Shown: piece after piece, positions 35,961-47,789 of the stretch
Numbering within the stretch: the stretch's first letter is position 1
Layout of the letters: each line of letters opens with the position of its first letter
Source: Congeria kusceri
Lineage: Eukaryota > Mollusca > Bivalvia > Myida > Dreissenidae
Direction of reading: 5' to 3'
Length of the DNA: 64,000 nucleotides
Assembly: GCA_027627225.1 (NCBI GenBank)
Contig: JAPFQT010000037.1
Span: forward strand, 558,001 to 622,000
Made by a program: the position numbers and the translations under genes
The notes under the pieces: generated by a model
What the model saw: only the letters and a program-made list of their open reading frames with translations
What the model was told of the DNA's origin: nothing
Database searches by the model: none

Positions 35961-36425
35961 AGCTGTTATTTGATTTCATATGGAGTCTTGCATATGAATA
36001 GGGTCAAGTTGGCCAAAGTTATGGTTCAAATAACAAACAAACGTTCTTGTTATATTTGAGCTAACCTGAACTCAATGTGTATTCCTTGTATATTCTCATT
36101 CCCAGTTCATTAATGATCAGGCTCACGAGGGCTCTTATAGGTCCAGCTGTATGAAACCTGTCTTTGTCGTACAAAGAAGTTAGCTTTTTTATTGGAAACA
36201 TTTCTTTACCATCAAGTACAGTTGGAATCCAAGGAAAACATAAGTTAATGTACCAGGTGGAGCTCTTTTAACTATTTGTTTCATGATTAATCATGACTTG
36301 TAGATTTGTTTACCACATATACACTTGATAAACATTTTCTATCAATTGTCTTTATTGTTACTCTGGTCGTCAGAGTCAAGTTGTTGGTCTTCCATCTTCA
36401 GTGTGTTTGTGTTTCGGTTTTACAG

Positions 36426-36524
36426 GCTCATTATAACGTGCAGCGTTTTCTGGTCGAGGCAAGCTGGTCACAGTGGGTCGAGGATTACTGCAACGTCTTT
36501 GAGAAGGCCAAGGAGCTCCGTTGA
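36426..36524 (+). CDS. Terminal coding exon I of the plus-strand gene
   Basis: Acceptor 'gtttcggttttacag'. Reads AHYNVQRFLVEASWSQW then VEDYCNVFEKAKELR and stops at TGA (36522-36524). Codon use and the Trp-rich, amphipathic helical character look genuine, and phase matches exon H. No protein family recognised, so the product is unknown. The AT-rich sequence after the stop (to about 36.85 kb) is the likely 3' UTR. Confidence 0.65.
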   Translation, partial: AHYNVQRFLVEASWSQWVEDYCNVFEKAKELR

Positions 36525-36899
36525 TTGACTTTCTTATTAGATGTTAGTTTAAAACAGTTCTGGACATGTATACTGTTGAAAAATCTGATTTTACGTTCAT
36601 TTAAAAATAGTCCTATGATTGTATCTTTGCCAAAAAAAAGTGGCAAATAGTCTTTTACAGTGCAATGATGTTATGGACAATCTCACAAGATAATTATGGA
36701 GTCTATGAATTTTGTTGATTTTATGTAAAATATTATTGTATTAAAAGTTATTATACTTAAGATGGACAAAATGTAAGAAGCATACTTGCTGAAAGAAAAA
36801 TGCGAGGGTAAATGAAAAAATAAAAACACAATTATTTGGCATGCATTATATGCACAACTTGATGCTTATATGATTTTTAACTTGAATATTCACCAAATA

Positions 36900-37350
36900 G
36901 TTTGAGCTATACTACTCACCTGTTCGTCGGCGTCGGCGTAATGCTCTGGTTAAGGTTTGCGTGCAATAAGTCCATATCTTTGTAACTCCTACAGATATTC
37001 AATTGAAACTTAACACATGCCTTTGGGGTCATTATGTGAGGTCACTGACCAAGGCCCATAACTCTGACCCACAATTTAGCAGAATTATGCCCTTATTTGT
37101 ACTTGTAAATATCAGGTTAAAGTTTGCGTGCAACAACTTCATATCTCTATATCCACTACAGATATTCAGTTAAATTTCACTCAAGTCTTCAAGGTCTTTA
37201 TATAAGGTCATTGGCCAAGGCACATAACTGTGACCAGCATTATAGCAGAATTATGCCCCTTTTTGTACTGATAAAGGCCCATAACTCTGACAAAGCAGTT
37301 GAATATTCAAGCGCGCTGTCTGGAGACAGCTCTTGTTGTGTGCAGAACTT
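36900..37350 (+). repeat. Dispersed repeat ('ttaaggtttgcgtgcaa')
   Basis: Opens 'cacctgttcgtcggcgtcgg', with 'ggttaaggtttgcgtgcaa', 'ctacagatattcaattgaaa', 'ggtcactgaccaaggccc' and 'agcagaattatgcccctt'. The same family forms 63280-63990. Confidence 0.85.
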
Positions 37351-37379
37351 ACTTACAGTACATGTGTGATACAAACCTG

Positions 37380-38990
37380 AAAGTATTGCTTGGGATTTAC
37401 ATCACATTTTATCAAATAAAAAATCCAGTAACCTTGTAAGCGGCCAAATTGTATGGTTTTAGACAAGTTTTTTTGAGGGGTGAAATTCATTAAGACTGCA
37501 TATTAGTATTTTCCTGTAACACTGTATACTATAAACTTGTTAGTAATTCTAAAATTGTAACTTTCATTAAATGTTGTTCCTACTTTGTATGTTTGCTTGT
37601 GTTGCATGAATGTTTTCATTTGATTATGTATTTTCGCAAGATGTCTGTGTCTGCTGATAAAAAAATGTAAGTTTTTTTGTATTGTAGGACACTATGTAAT
37701 GCCTTATATTTTATCTACTGCTGAAGTTTTAGGTTTGTATGTCAGCCTGTTCATATTCATTATTTTGATTTTTACCAGTAAATTGGATAAATCTAGAAAT
37801 AAAAATGTATCTCAACAGTGGGAGTGCTGTGAGTTATTTTTATATTGTTGGCAGAAGCCAGCAGGTTTCTTGTGGGGCAATTTAGAAAGATTGAAGCGCG
37901 TTACCTAATTTTTACTTTGCAGGCTATGAAGCACCAACAATTTATATGCTCCATTGGCTGTTTGGGCCCTTCAGGATAAGTCTTCGGCTGTTTGGGCCCA
38001 TTCAGGATAAGTCTTCGGCTGTTTGGGCTCATTCAGGATTAGTCAACACTGTTATGCATATCATTGCATCTGCATTAAAGAGTTTGCATACAAACCTAGA
38101 TATCTAACAAGATATTGAGTATTAAGTAGCGATTATAACAAATATGAGTAGACAAATATGAGTAGACAAATGTCATTAAACATCGTAACTGCAAAAACTA
38201 ATGCATTTGGACTAAAAACAACTCTCAAATATTACAAAAGTCTGTCACACTAACCAATAATCTAGACGATTTAATTTATGTTGGCATGTATTTTGAATGA
38301 AATGGTAAGTAATTTTTATTTTCACAAATTTCAAGGAAACTATCAAAGTATTCCTCTTATTAAATGTTTCTTGTTACAAATGCTTCATAATTTTATCAAT
38401 ATCAAATTATCATTATTCATTAATTATGCTATATTTGTGCCAGTCGATTTCTTTTACTTCAGTATATATATCATGTTGTATTATTTTTGGAATATGTGGG
38501 AAAATGTTGGAATTTGTTAATTTTCTAATCTGAGAATAAATTCCTCAGCATAAATTCTTGTCTATCCCGAGTCAAAACAAATGGGTCTGTTGAGTGAATT
38601 AATTAAAACTTACAGGCAATATGGTCATGTTTTATTAATACTACTCAGTAACAGTGGAATGTATTTGCATCTTGTTTTTTTTAAATTAAAATGCTTACTT
38701 TTGTCCTTTAAAATTTCTAATTCACATCTCATTTTTGTCGACCCCACTTGCAGTGAGATTGACTTAGTTGTCAGAATGGCGGTTTAGTGTATATGCGTGA
38801 GTGCGTCCGTCTGATCTTGTTTGGACTGTTAATTGACGATACGTTGTGAGATTTATAACCACGCCTAGTTAGGATGAAGTCCAACAAACACCGTTGACAG
38901 TAAACAAATATTTTTACAAGGAATGTCCGTCAAACAAATAAGTCCTAGCTTTCTGAATGGCTAAGCACAATGTCAATCAAGTGTCATTGT
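37380..38990. other. No supported gene; small tandem repeats
   Basis: AT-rich, with a 30-31-bp triplicate at 37956-38043 and a 16-bp duplication near 38140 ('aaatatgagtagacaa'). Frames at 38278-38787 lack domain or splice support. Confidence 0.45.
37956..38043 (+). repeat. 30-31-bp unit, three copies
   Basis: 'ggctgtttgggccc' plus 'attcaggataagtcttc' repeats three times with single-base changes. Confidence 0.95.
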
Positions 38991-38999
38991 AAGGTCAAT

Positions 39000-39470
39000 T
39001 CATCATTTATCAGTGAATTTTAAAATTACTTGCCACAAATGATTTCCACATAGAGACGGCGTGTCACATGCAAGACCTGTGTCCCTAGCTCAAAGGTCAA
39101 GGTCACACATGGAGGTCAAAGGTCAAATATGGGCATAATACAGCTTGTCCAGACTGTTAATTCATTATTCATCGGGGAATTTGAAAATCAGTTGCCACAA
39201 ATGTTCACCATGTAGAGATGGCGTGTCGCATGTAAGACCTGTGTCCCAAGCTCAAAGGTCATGGTCACCCTTAAAGGTCAAATATAGGCATAATACAGCT
39301 TGTCCGGACCTTTATCATTCTTCAGGGAATTTTAAAATACTTGTCACAAATGTGCAGCATGTGGAAACGTCTTGTCGCACGTGAGACCTGTGTTCCTAGC
39401 TCAAAGGTCAAGATCACTCTCAGAGGTCAAAGGTCAAATATGGGCATAATACAGCATGTCAGGACCGGAT
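39000..39470 (+). repeat. Dispersed repeat with AGGTCA direct repeats
   Basis: Three units of about 160 bp share 'agacctgtgtccctagctca', 'aaggtcaaggtcac' and 'ggtcaaatatgggcataata'. Each has AGGTCA half sites, and two exact DR1 arrangements lie at 39113-39125 and 39424-39436. Confidence 0.85.
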
Positions 39471-39774
39471 GTTCTTCTTTTCTTAGTGGAGTTTGACATT
39501 GTTTTGCACAAAATTTATGTTCTCCGTTTTCTTGACAATGGCCGCAACATGCATATACACTTATATTTCTATTAAAACATATCTTTTTACTTGTGTTATG
39601 TTGATAGAAGCTGACCAAAGTTTGTTTTGTTCAGAAATTGTCAGCATCGAATTGTAATGATTTGTAAACAAAATAACAGTTTTAAAAGATGTATACTTAA
39701 TATTTCACTAAAAAGCTTTTTTAATATCCTTCTTATGCAAGAAATCTAGTTTTTATACGACTGTTAGAAAAAAG

Positions 39775-40920
39775 GTCGTTTTATGGAAATGCCCAAGCGG
39801 GCTGGCGGTCAGCAGGAGATCTTTGTCCGGAGCATAACTTTGTCCAGCATGGATGGATTTTTAAATACCTTGGCAGAAGTGATAAGCATGATGAGAAGGA
39901 GTGTCGTGCACAAGAACTAGGTCCAAGGTCAAGGTCACAATTCAAGGTCATAGGTCAAATATAAGAAATTAATCCTTACTACCTTGTCCAAGCATAACTT
40001 TGTCCAGCATGGATGATTTTCAAATAACTTGAAAGAAGTGATAAGCATGATCAGACGGAGTGTCGAGCGCAAAAAACAAGGTCCCTAAGTCCGAGGTCAA
40101 GGTTACAATTCAAGGTCAAAGGTCAAATACAGGAAATCAATCCGTAACACTTTGTCCGGAGCACAACTTTGTCCAGCACGCATGGATTTTTAGATAACTT
40201 GGCAGGAGTGATAAGCATGATAAGACAGAGTGTTGCGCGTAAGAACCAGGTCCAAGGGCAAGGTCACAATTGAAGGTCAATGGTCAGATAATAAGAAATA
40301 AATCCTTACCATTTTGCCCGGAGAATGTCTTTGTTCAGCTTGGTTGGATTTTCAAATAACGTAGCAGAAGTGACAAGCACGGTGAGCGCGCAAGATCTAG
40401 GTCCCTAGGTCCAAAGTCAAGGTCACAATTCAAGGTCAAAGGTCAAATAGAAAAAATCTATCCTTTCCACTTTGTCTGGAGCATATCATTGTCAAGCATC
40501 GATGGATTTTCAAATAACTTGTAACAAGCGATAAGCATGGTGAGACAGTGTCACGCACAAGAACCAGGTCCCTAGGTCCAAGGCCAAGGTCACAATTCAC
40601 GGTCATAGGTCATATATCTATGAATTATTTTCACTTTGTCCGGAGCATATCTTCGTCTAGCATGGATAGATTTTCAAATAACTAGCAAGAAGTGATAAGT
40701 ATGGTGAGACGGAGTGTCTCATGCAAGAACCAGGTCCCTAGGTCCAAGGCCAAGGTCACAATTCAAGGTCAACGGTCAAAGTTCAGAAATCAGTCCTTAC
40801 CACTTAGTCTGGAGCATATCTTTGTCAAGCATGGATGGATTTTGTCTCTTTAGTCGTAGAACCTTTACCCCTAAAAATGCTCCTTTGACGGGCGTATCTT
40901 TGTGACAATGGCACTCTTGT
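39775..40920 (+). repeat. Tandem array of units of about 165 bp with AGGTCA motifs
   Basis: Six to seven units share 'tttgtccggagcatatctt', 'gcatggatggattttcaaat', 'agtgataagcatg', 'caggtccctaggtccaagg' and 'tcaaggtcacaattcaaggt'. DR1-like AGGTCA-N-AGGTCA occurs at 39945-39957, 40113-40125 and 40433-40445, and TCAAGGTCA extended half sites occur in most units. Confidence 0.9.
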
Positions 40921-41326
40921 TGAATCTGAGTTTACCTTTAATTGTTGATGCAGAAATTAAAATCTACATGGACTCGATAAAAACAGAATTGAAATAATGC
41001 AGAATTTCTTTTTGTGTAACATTGAAAAGGAAATAAATTGTATGGCATGGTTTTTTAGTTGCAAAATTACACAAAAAGTACTATTTATGAATCTGTTTGA
41101 TTTCGGGTTAAATGTATCATGATTTGTTATTGTATTGTGTATCTTTATTGATATGTGGTCATTTGTTTTTTGTTCCACATTGGCTTAGATCATTTAAAAT
41201 ACTGCAAGTTCTCATGAAGTCAAAAAGAGAAAAGTCCAACTGTTAATTGATAAGTAACTTCTTGGCCCAGTTGTTGAAAATTGTTATTACTGCTATTAAA
41301 CTTTGATGCAAATATAATTAGTATTA

Positions 41327-41650
41327 GGCGTAAAAAAAAAATTATGTTCGTTTCAGGTTACCCGACCTACCCCAACTAGAAATTATGGGTAGGTAGGTCT
41401 GGTATATTTTTAATTTTTTTTTTGGTAAATGTGGTCAACTTAAGGATTCTAAAACTTTTGGATAAATAAGTGTTGTGATTGCATCCACTTATAAACAATG
41501 TTTTATGATATTACTGACATGTTTTGAATATATTCAGTTTTAGAATCCTTAAGTTGACCATTTACCAAAAAAAAATTAAAAAATCCCGACCTACCTACCC
41601 TAATTTTTTTGGGCATGTAACCTGAAACAAACATAAATTTTTTTTACGCC
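41327..41650. mobile_element. Harbinger-like MITE with TTA duplication
   Basis: 324 bp from GGCGTAAAAAA to TTTTTACGCC, with TTA on both sides (41324-41326 and 41651-41653). Arms such as 'tttcaggttacccgacctac' and 'catgtaacctgaaac' fold back over more than 60 bp. Best-preserved copy of the four. Confidence 0.9.
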
Positions 41651-41653
41651 TTA

Positions 41654-42566
41654 CAAACAACTTGCTAATCAAACATTTAGAGCTGAGTTTATAATTACAG
41701 TTTAATCAGATTGAACTCGTTACTCAACATTTTATTTCATCAAAATTCCAATGACTGTTAGCTGAATTGTCAGTTAGGTTTGAGCAACTCACCACTGATG
41801 ATGTCATATGTTGTTTCCTTCATTAATACTCGGCAAAAAAAGTAACTTGACGTGTGTATAGTTAATTGACTTTCCTGAAATCGGATCAAGATACAACATA
41901 AACAATAGAATAAAAACAGAATGTTTCATTAAAACAGATGGCCATCTATTTTTATTATGCATAAATTATAGTTTTTTGACATACTGGTTGAAATTTAATC
42001 CACAAACAAAAAATAAATATTGTAGTCATGTTTCTTTTTTGGTCGAGTATAGTTAGATTTTGTCTATTGTATAAGATGTGTGCATAACTGATATTATCAT
42101 TTACTGAGCTTATGTATGATAGTCAGTGAACTGCTTTTGTTCAGTATATATTTAGGCTCCATGAACATGACATTCTTTGCGAGCTTGTGGAATAAGGGAT
42201 CCTTTCCTGCGTCATCCATCGTCTAACCTCGTATGCACAATTAATACTTAATGGGACCTGTTCACAGATTGACAAATTGACAATTTTTCAACTTTTTGTC
42301 ACCGATTCCAAAAATAAAAGAACAGTATATACAAGGGAGCAAGATAATACTATGGACATAGAAATATACTGTAAAGACCGTTAAGTTTATGAGTAATCAT
42401 CAGTTGAAATTGATAAAATTATAAAGTGTTTGAAATTGATAAAATTATACAGTGTTTGTAACGCTAAACGATGGAATAATTTGGAGTGTTTCTGTTTTTT
42501 TCGTAGAAACTGTGGACATCCCATGGAACACTTACATGTGGTAAATAATGCAGGTTGAAATATCAT
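41654..42566. other. No supported gene
   Basis: AT-rich. A 26-bp direct duplication ('gaaattgataaaattata') lies near 42407-42450. Nothing else supported. Confidence 0.45.
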
Positions 42567-42639
42567 GGTCGGAATGGCCGAGTGGTTAAGGCGTTAGCCT
42601 TTTAATCCGGAGTTCCCGGGTTTGAACCCTGGTGGGACC
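42567..42639 (+). tRNA. tRNA-Ser-like pseudogene or SINE head
   Basis: 'ggccgagtggttaaggcg' is a good A-box/D-arm of the Ser/Leu class, 'gggtttgaaccct' is a good B box, and a T-run follows from 42640. The acceptor stem has two G-G mismatches and the anticodon stem does not close, so I do not call a functional tRNA. The terminator and intact boxes suggest it could still be transcribed by Pol III. Confidence 0.45.
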
Positions 42640-42649
42640 TTTTTTTATT

Positions 42650-44855
42650 TTTTTGTTAATACTATTCTTGTTATTATACTTGGGCTTTTTAGTTCCTATG
42701 CTTAAATCTCTCAAGTTAAGACATTTAATGGCATACTTAAAAAAATGAGAAATTTTGTGAACAAGTCCCTTGAATGTATAACCACTAACAACACAGAATG
42801 GCTGCATTTTTGAAAAAACAAACATGATGCACAACAGAGAACACAACTGGCACAGATTTGTAAATTCTGTTGACGCCAGTAAGAAGTCATTTGTATGCAG
42901 CAGCGGGACTATTTGTTCCATTTTTAAACCCTCGCCTGAATATGGAAAGATATTATTTTAGCTGTGTCTGTCCCTCTGTCAGTAGTCATAACTCATTAAC
43001 CAATGGATCTTTAGCAAAAGTTCTTTAATATTGAATATTACATTTTCTTAAAGCCACCAAATCTGCATTGGGGAATAAAATAAATACCATAAAATTCTAA
43101 TATTAGTAGTATTTGTTCACATTAAACAGTTCAACAAAACACTTTTCTGCGTTGATATTTACAACAGACAATTAATCAAATTTTATGTTATATTTTAATT
43201 CGAGAAATTGTAAATCATGTCCACAGTTTTCGTGAAATGGAATAATGTGACTGAGATTGAGATGTCTTCAACTATGTATACAATTGTTAATAAGTATTAT
43301 TTAAAGTCCTCAAAAATTATGCTGTTGTAAAAACATATTCCTACTCTGAATAATCTTAGCTTGTTGACAATATTGTCATTCAAAACAGATTTAGTGGCTT
43401 TAATAAAATTGTTTAATTTTGCCCATTTGGATTTACATCTAACACACCACAAAGACATACTTGTTTGTCCAAATCCAAAACAGGGTACTGCTTTGGAAGG
43501 GTACTTTTGAACTTAACTGCCGATATAAATTTCCGAGTGATAGTGTTTCAAAATCTTTATCTTCTTTTAACAATCATATGAACACAACTGAACATTGTTA
43601 TCTTCGAGGAATTCAATTTAACTTTGACGTATCAGAAGTTTGACATTTCCAAATATATAAACTTTTTAAAAGTATTTTGTCAAAATTTAATTACAAAATA
43701 GCAATTCTGTATACATGTAGGGAACTGTAAACCAGTGATTCTTCGCTGAAAAATAAGGCATAATCACTTAAAAATACAGGTGTTAAGATGTGTGACAAAC
43801 TTGAGTCATGGCTCTATACAACTGGCCAAACGTGTCGACACTTGTTTTGGAACCGAAGAAAAAAGTATTAAAAAAAAAATTAGTTAAAAGTTCCAGACAA
43901 CTTATTTATATACAATAAAAAGAACATTAGGAATTCTTGTCCTCATTGATATAAATGGAACTTTGAATAAGCAAGTTCAAGATAACAAAGTTCAGCTCTA
44001 TAACTTATTGTGAAGACTGCCACACTTCGGTGTATTGGAAATAACTCATTATAGTTTGGCCTAAAATCTTGTGCAATACATACTTTACCTTCCAAAAACT
44101 TCAGCTAGGGTTTTAAATTCGTATAATTTGCTCTTTCTCTTAAATAAAAGGAAGAAAAGATAAAAAAAAAGACATTGAGATTCAAACAAATGGGTTTATT
44201 AGCAAAAAGTAAATTCTGAGTTACAAAATTGCATTTTAATATATCATATATATTTGGGTTTGAAGAAACAAGGAAGTTAACTAGCATTCCACGATTACTA
44301 GCTGCTGCAACACAAGTGATGATAACTATTTTACTTCGCTGAGCGATGTTGCCTTCTTTTGAATGATTTCTGGAAAAATATTGGTTAACATAGTTAGTTT
44401 AGGCCAAATAAAACAATCTGTGGTTCAGTTGTCACTGCTGACATTTAATTTTTTTAAGAACACCATAATGACTATGAATATTTTTGGGAAAGCACCATAT
44501 TGAAACTCAAACCCACACATTTTATAGCAGAAAACTTTTTTTTTTTCCCTTCATAAATTCTAAAGGATGAGGTGATGAAACCTGAACCACTTATATTTTT
44601 TCCTTGGCCTAAACATTGTATAAAATATTTGTTATATCTTGCATAATAAAAAAATGCTCAAGATCAATAAAAAAAAGAGAAGACTCCTGGTGTTTGTTTT
44701 TATTTGCACAAAAAATTACGTGGGGGTAGGGACAATGATACAATGTTTTTTTTTATTTCTTTTGTACTAAAAAGTATCTTTGCCTAACCCTGGCTGGGGG
44801 TGGAGAAAGTGGAGGTTTTGCCACCCCTACCCCACCAGGAGTATGTTAAAACTCC
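42650..44855. other. No supported gene
   Basis: AT-rich with poly-A and poly-T runs. Frames at 42586-42921 (-), 43461-43643 (+) and 44105-44287 (-) have no recognisable domain. Confidence 0.45.
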
Positions 44856-44860
44856 CCTTG

Positions 44861-44934
44861 GTCGGAGCGGTATTTGAACCCACACACCAAGCCTCTCAAG
44901 ACCACCGCTCTACCAACTGAGCTATTGAGGCTTC
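44861..44934 (-). repeat. tRNA-derived element, minus strand
   Basis: Reverse strand: 'aatagctcagttggtagagc' (good D arm and A box) and 'gggttcaaatacc' (B box). The anticodon arm is not clean. Likely SINE head. Confidence 0.6.
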
Positions 44935-45102
44935 TGCTGGTAGCTGTTCAAAACATTTATTTATCCTTTCAATAAAACATAACATTAAAAAAATCACATG
45001 ACCTAGACTATGGTCATGTGACCAAGTCCAAGTCATATGATTGCTATATTTAGCACTCACTCTATCCATATAATCCCTTTTCAATACCTATGAAGCCACA
45101 AG

Positions 45103-45172
45103 CCAGAGTGGTACAGTGGATAGAGCAGTGGACTACGGTGCTGTGGGACGGGAGTTCAAATACCGGTATAAA
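45103..45172 (+). repeat. tRNA-derived element, plus strand
   Basis: 'agtggtacagtggatagagc' and 'gagttcaaatacc' at tRNA spacing, followed by AT-rich tail. Opposed to the element at 44861. Confidence 0.5.
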
Positions 45173-45579
45173 CCTTCAATACTTTTATTGCTTATTTCAA
45201 TGTATAAAAATGTTGTTTATATGAAAATATAAATGTATGCTATAAATTGCCGATAAAAATGCATTTCTTTGTATATAAATCTGCATGTACAACATAGATT
45301 ACAAAAAAATTATTCCAATTTACCGACAAATCATATTTATTTACGATTCTAACTTTTTAAACAAGAGTTTTTTTTACATGGAATACCAAAAAGGTAATAC
45401 AGCTTTCAGAAGTTTTCGCAATTAAATACAAAAATTCAGATCAAATTTCCATTAATCACAAACAACCCAAACTTCAGCCATTATAATTTTACATTTAAAA
45501 AAAGAACTAAGAATTTGAACACCTGTTTACTTAATTGGCCGTTGAAAGTTTTGAAAAAGTTTACCTCCTTGGCTGTAAC

Positions 45580-45701
45580 TCAGTTGTCTGCTACCACGTA
45601 TTTTCCCCCCAAAATTGTGTGCACCGTTTCCGCATCGCTCCGGAATGCTTTGCTGTCAGGATCCGGGTCGTTGCTGTCCCTTATTGTGGAATGGCCGCTG
45701 A
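45580..45701 (-). CDS. Terminal exon of a two-exon small-protein gene
   Basis: Minus-strand acceptor 'gctgtttttcttgttgcag'. The exon starts with two bases completing a Val codon, then reads SGHSTIRDSNDPDPDSKAF then RSDAETVHTILGGKYVVADN and TGA (45582-45580). It joins the start exon (47707-47787) in frame to give 54 residues: MDIQQFQQGVHDLP-V- plus this exon. The product is acidic with no signal peptide or membrane segment. Family not recognised. The intron is 2.0 kb. Confidence 0.6.
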
Positions 45702-45938
45702 CTGCAACAAGAAAAACAGCATCATTAAATTACTATTACTGCAGGTTATTGTGTAAAGTTATAATAAAGTTTTATTCAGCAAACTCCGCTGTAACGATAT
45801 TGAGCAGACCATAGAATTTATAGCCCTATATCAGAATATTGTTACATCCGAAATAAGGCAACCAGGAGCATGGACATATCAGAACATAAGAGAGACGCAA
45901 CACCGATCATATTACAGAAGACTCGTTAGTTGTATTAT

Positions 45939-46025
45939 GGGGGATAATGTGAGATACAGGAGACGATGGGGGATAATGTGAGATACAGGAGACGATGGGG
46001 GATAATGTGAGATACAGGAGACGCC
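45939..46025 (+). repeat. 29-bp unit, three exact copies
   Basis: 'gggggataatgtgag' plus 'atacaggagacgat' repeats exactly at 29-bp spacing and abuts the end of the minus-strand SINE. Confidence 0.97.
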
Positions 46026-46201
46026 CCATTCCAGAGGAAACCCTGGGTGTTTTAGTGCCCGGTGAAAAGCACCTAGAACACTGCACCTCAGTTTAACGTC
46101 TCATGTCAAAGACTCTGATAGTAGGTAAAGGCCTTGTGGGGTCTCGAACCTGAGAATGCTACGTTGTGAAGCCAGTGTATTACCACTTGACCATGGATCA
46201 G
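46026..46201 (-). mobile_element. SINE copy, same family as 9770
   Basis: Minus strand: tRNA-like head 'gtcaagtggtaatacactgg' and B box 'aggttcgagacc', then the core 'aactgaggtgcagtg', 'tcaccgggcac' and 'ggtttcctctgg'. The core matches 9770-9965. It lies in the intron of the small minus-strand gene. Confidence 0.65.
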
Positions 46202-46204
46202 CTA

Positions 46205-47705
46205 CTTACAGTATGCGTACACGTGCATCGTATATAACATTTTAATGATCATTTTGAGTTCTTGTGACGTAACTAAACACCGTCATAAGCAGCCAACAAT
46301 CTTTCTATAGATGTCAAACTTTATTTACAACTTTTCTCCAGGTTTATCGAGCCAATTATAGGGACACTGACCGATACCAATTGAAATTGATAGGGATCCA
46401 TCCAGGACCTTGGAATCAGCGATGTTATATGCGATATACTGTACAATCGATATCATTACGAGTGGAGTTTACTTCATATTGTTCTACCAAAATCATCATA
46501 AAAAAGAGCCTGTATTCTTTAGCCACAACAGCAAAATGCGTGGCTATAGAATAAGAATTATAAGACGTAACAGCTGTCATTGTTGTAGTTGTGGTACGTA
46601 AATATGTATAGCTGGTATGAACTGACCTGACACTCATGAACTCTTATTAGCATAATTTCACGCTTGAATTATTTCCTGTTTTTATAATGAGTTTTGATTC
46701 TGCAAATGTATCGCGTTTTTATTGAGGCCATAAATGTATTTTCGGGTAAACATTGATTTAACACCATTAAAGTACAGAAACTTATTTACTGGTATTCATT
46801 GTAATTAATTTCTAATTCTAATATAATATACCCTAAAAATATATTTCTAATATAATTATTCCTTGTCCAGTTTAAAGTTAATTTGTTCCGAGCTCTATTA
46901 CTCACAGACATTGTGGTGGGAGGAATGGTCTTAGATGAAGTAGTTCAAAATAGTGGCAGCAAGACCATTTGCATTCTTCTGATGTGCAAGTCGCACCAGA
47001 TCAACTATTAGAATTACTAAACTTTTACTAGGCATAAATTTTGTCAATGGTCCAGAAAACTTAACCAATCACTGCTGTTTTAAAAAAAAAATAATGTATT
47101 TTAGTAACCTAATTAAGGTCTGACAGTGATTTTTTGCAACAACCTGTGCCTTTAAACTAGGGACATTTTAGGCAGACAAAACTCAAAATGGGTAAAATAG
47201 TCAACGTTTTATTATACACGCTAACAGTCATTTTTTAAGCTATGCTGTTTGTTTCTTAACTCGGGTGTGAGTTATTCACGGTAGTACCATTACTGTTTTA
47301 TTGATGTCTCGATCACTGATTTTTGGTATATTTGTAACCTAATATTTTGTGTAAAAGAGCAATAAAACTTGTCAACTTTTTATTGAAATACCAACCCAGC
47401 TTGATAGGAAATTTTTTCTTATTTTGGGGGAAAAACTCGATATTTTAGGGGGAAAATAGCCAAAACAATCAGAAAATAGCCAAAACAATCACTGTCTGAT
47501 AATGGGCCATATGGGGTCAAAACTACAGTCTGTCACTTACAATAACAACCATGGTAAGGCTCTAGCAGTGTTTGTCATTAGATCAAATGACAATTTGGGC
47601 AAAAGTGTTAAGGTTAGCAGTTTGTGTGTTTTTTGTCTGTGTATGTAAGATAGCTGCTTAAAAGCAATACAAAAGAATAATTTCCATTAAAAACAACAAC
47701 ACCTA
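46205..47705. other. Intron of the small minus-strand gene
   Basis: No further exon needed, since the flanking exons are phase-compatible. The frames at 46410-46637 on both strands have no support. Confidence 0.45.
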
Positions 47706-47706
47706 C

Positions 47707-47787
47707 CTGGTAGGTCATGGACACCCTGTTGGAACTGTTGGATGTCCATTATTTACAAGTTTTTGTGTTTGCCAGCATGATCTGTTC
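47707..47787 (-). CDS. Start exon of the small-protein gene, with uORF
   Basis: Minus-strand acceptor 'tttgttatattttcag', donor gtaggt. The coding start is ATG at 47749 (MDIQQFQQGVHDLP plus one base). Upstream in the exon another ATG opens a nine-codon uORF (MLANTKTCK) whose TAA overlaps the main ATG as TAATG. That layout suggests termination-reinitiation or uORF repression. The acceptor implies an untranslated exon further upstream (above 47790), which I could not fix. Confidence 0.6.
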
Positions 47788-47789
47788 CT

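Noticed and set aside
45939..46025. Short direct repeats as a CRISPR array
   Set aside because: Units are contiguous with no spacers, and the sequence is eukaryotic.
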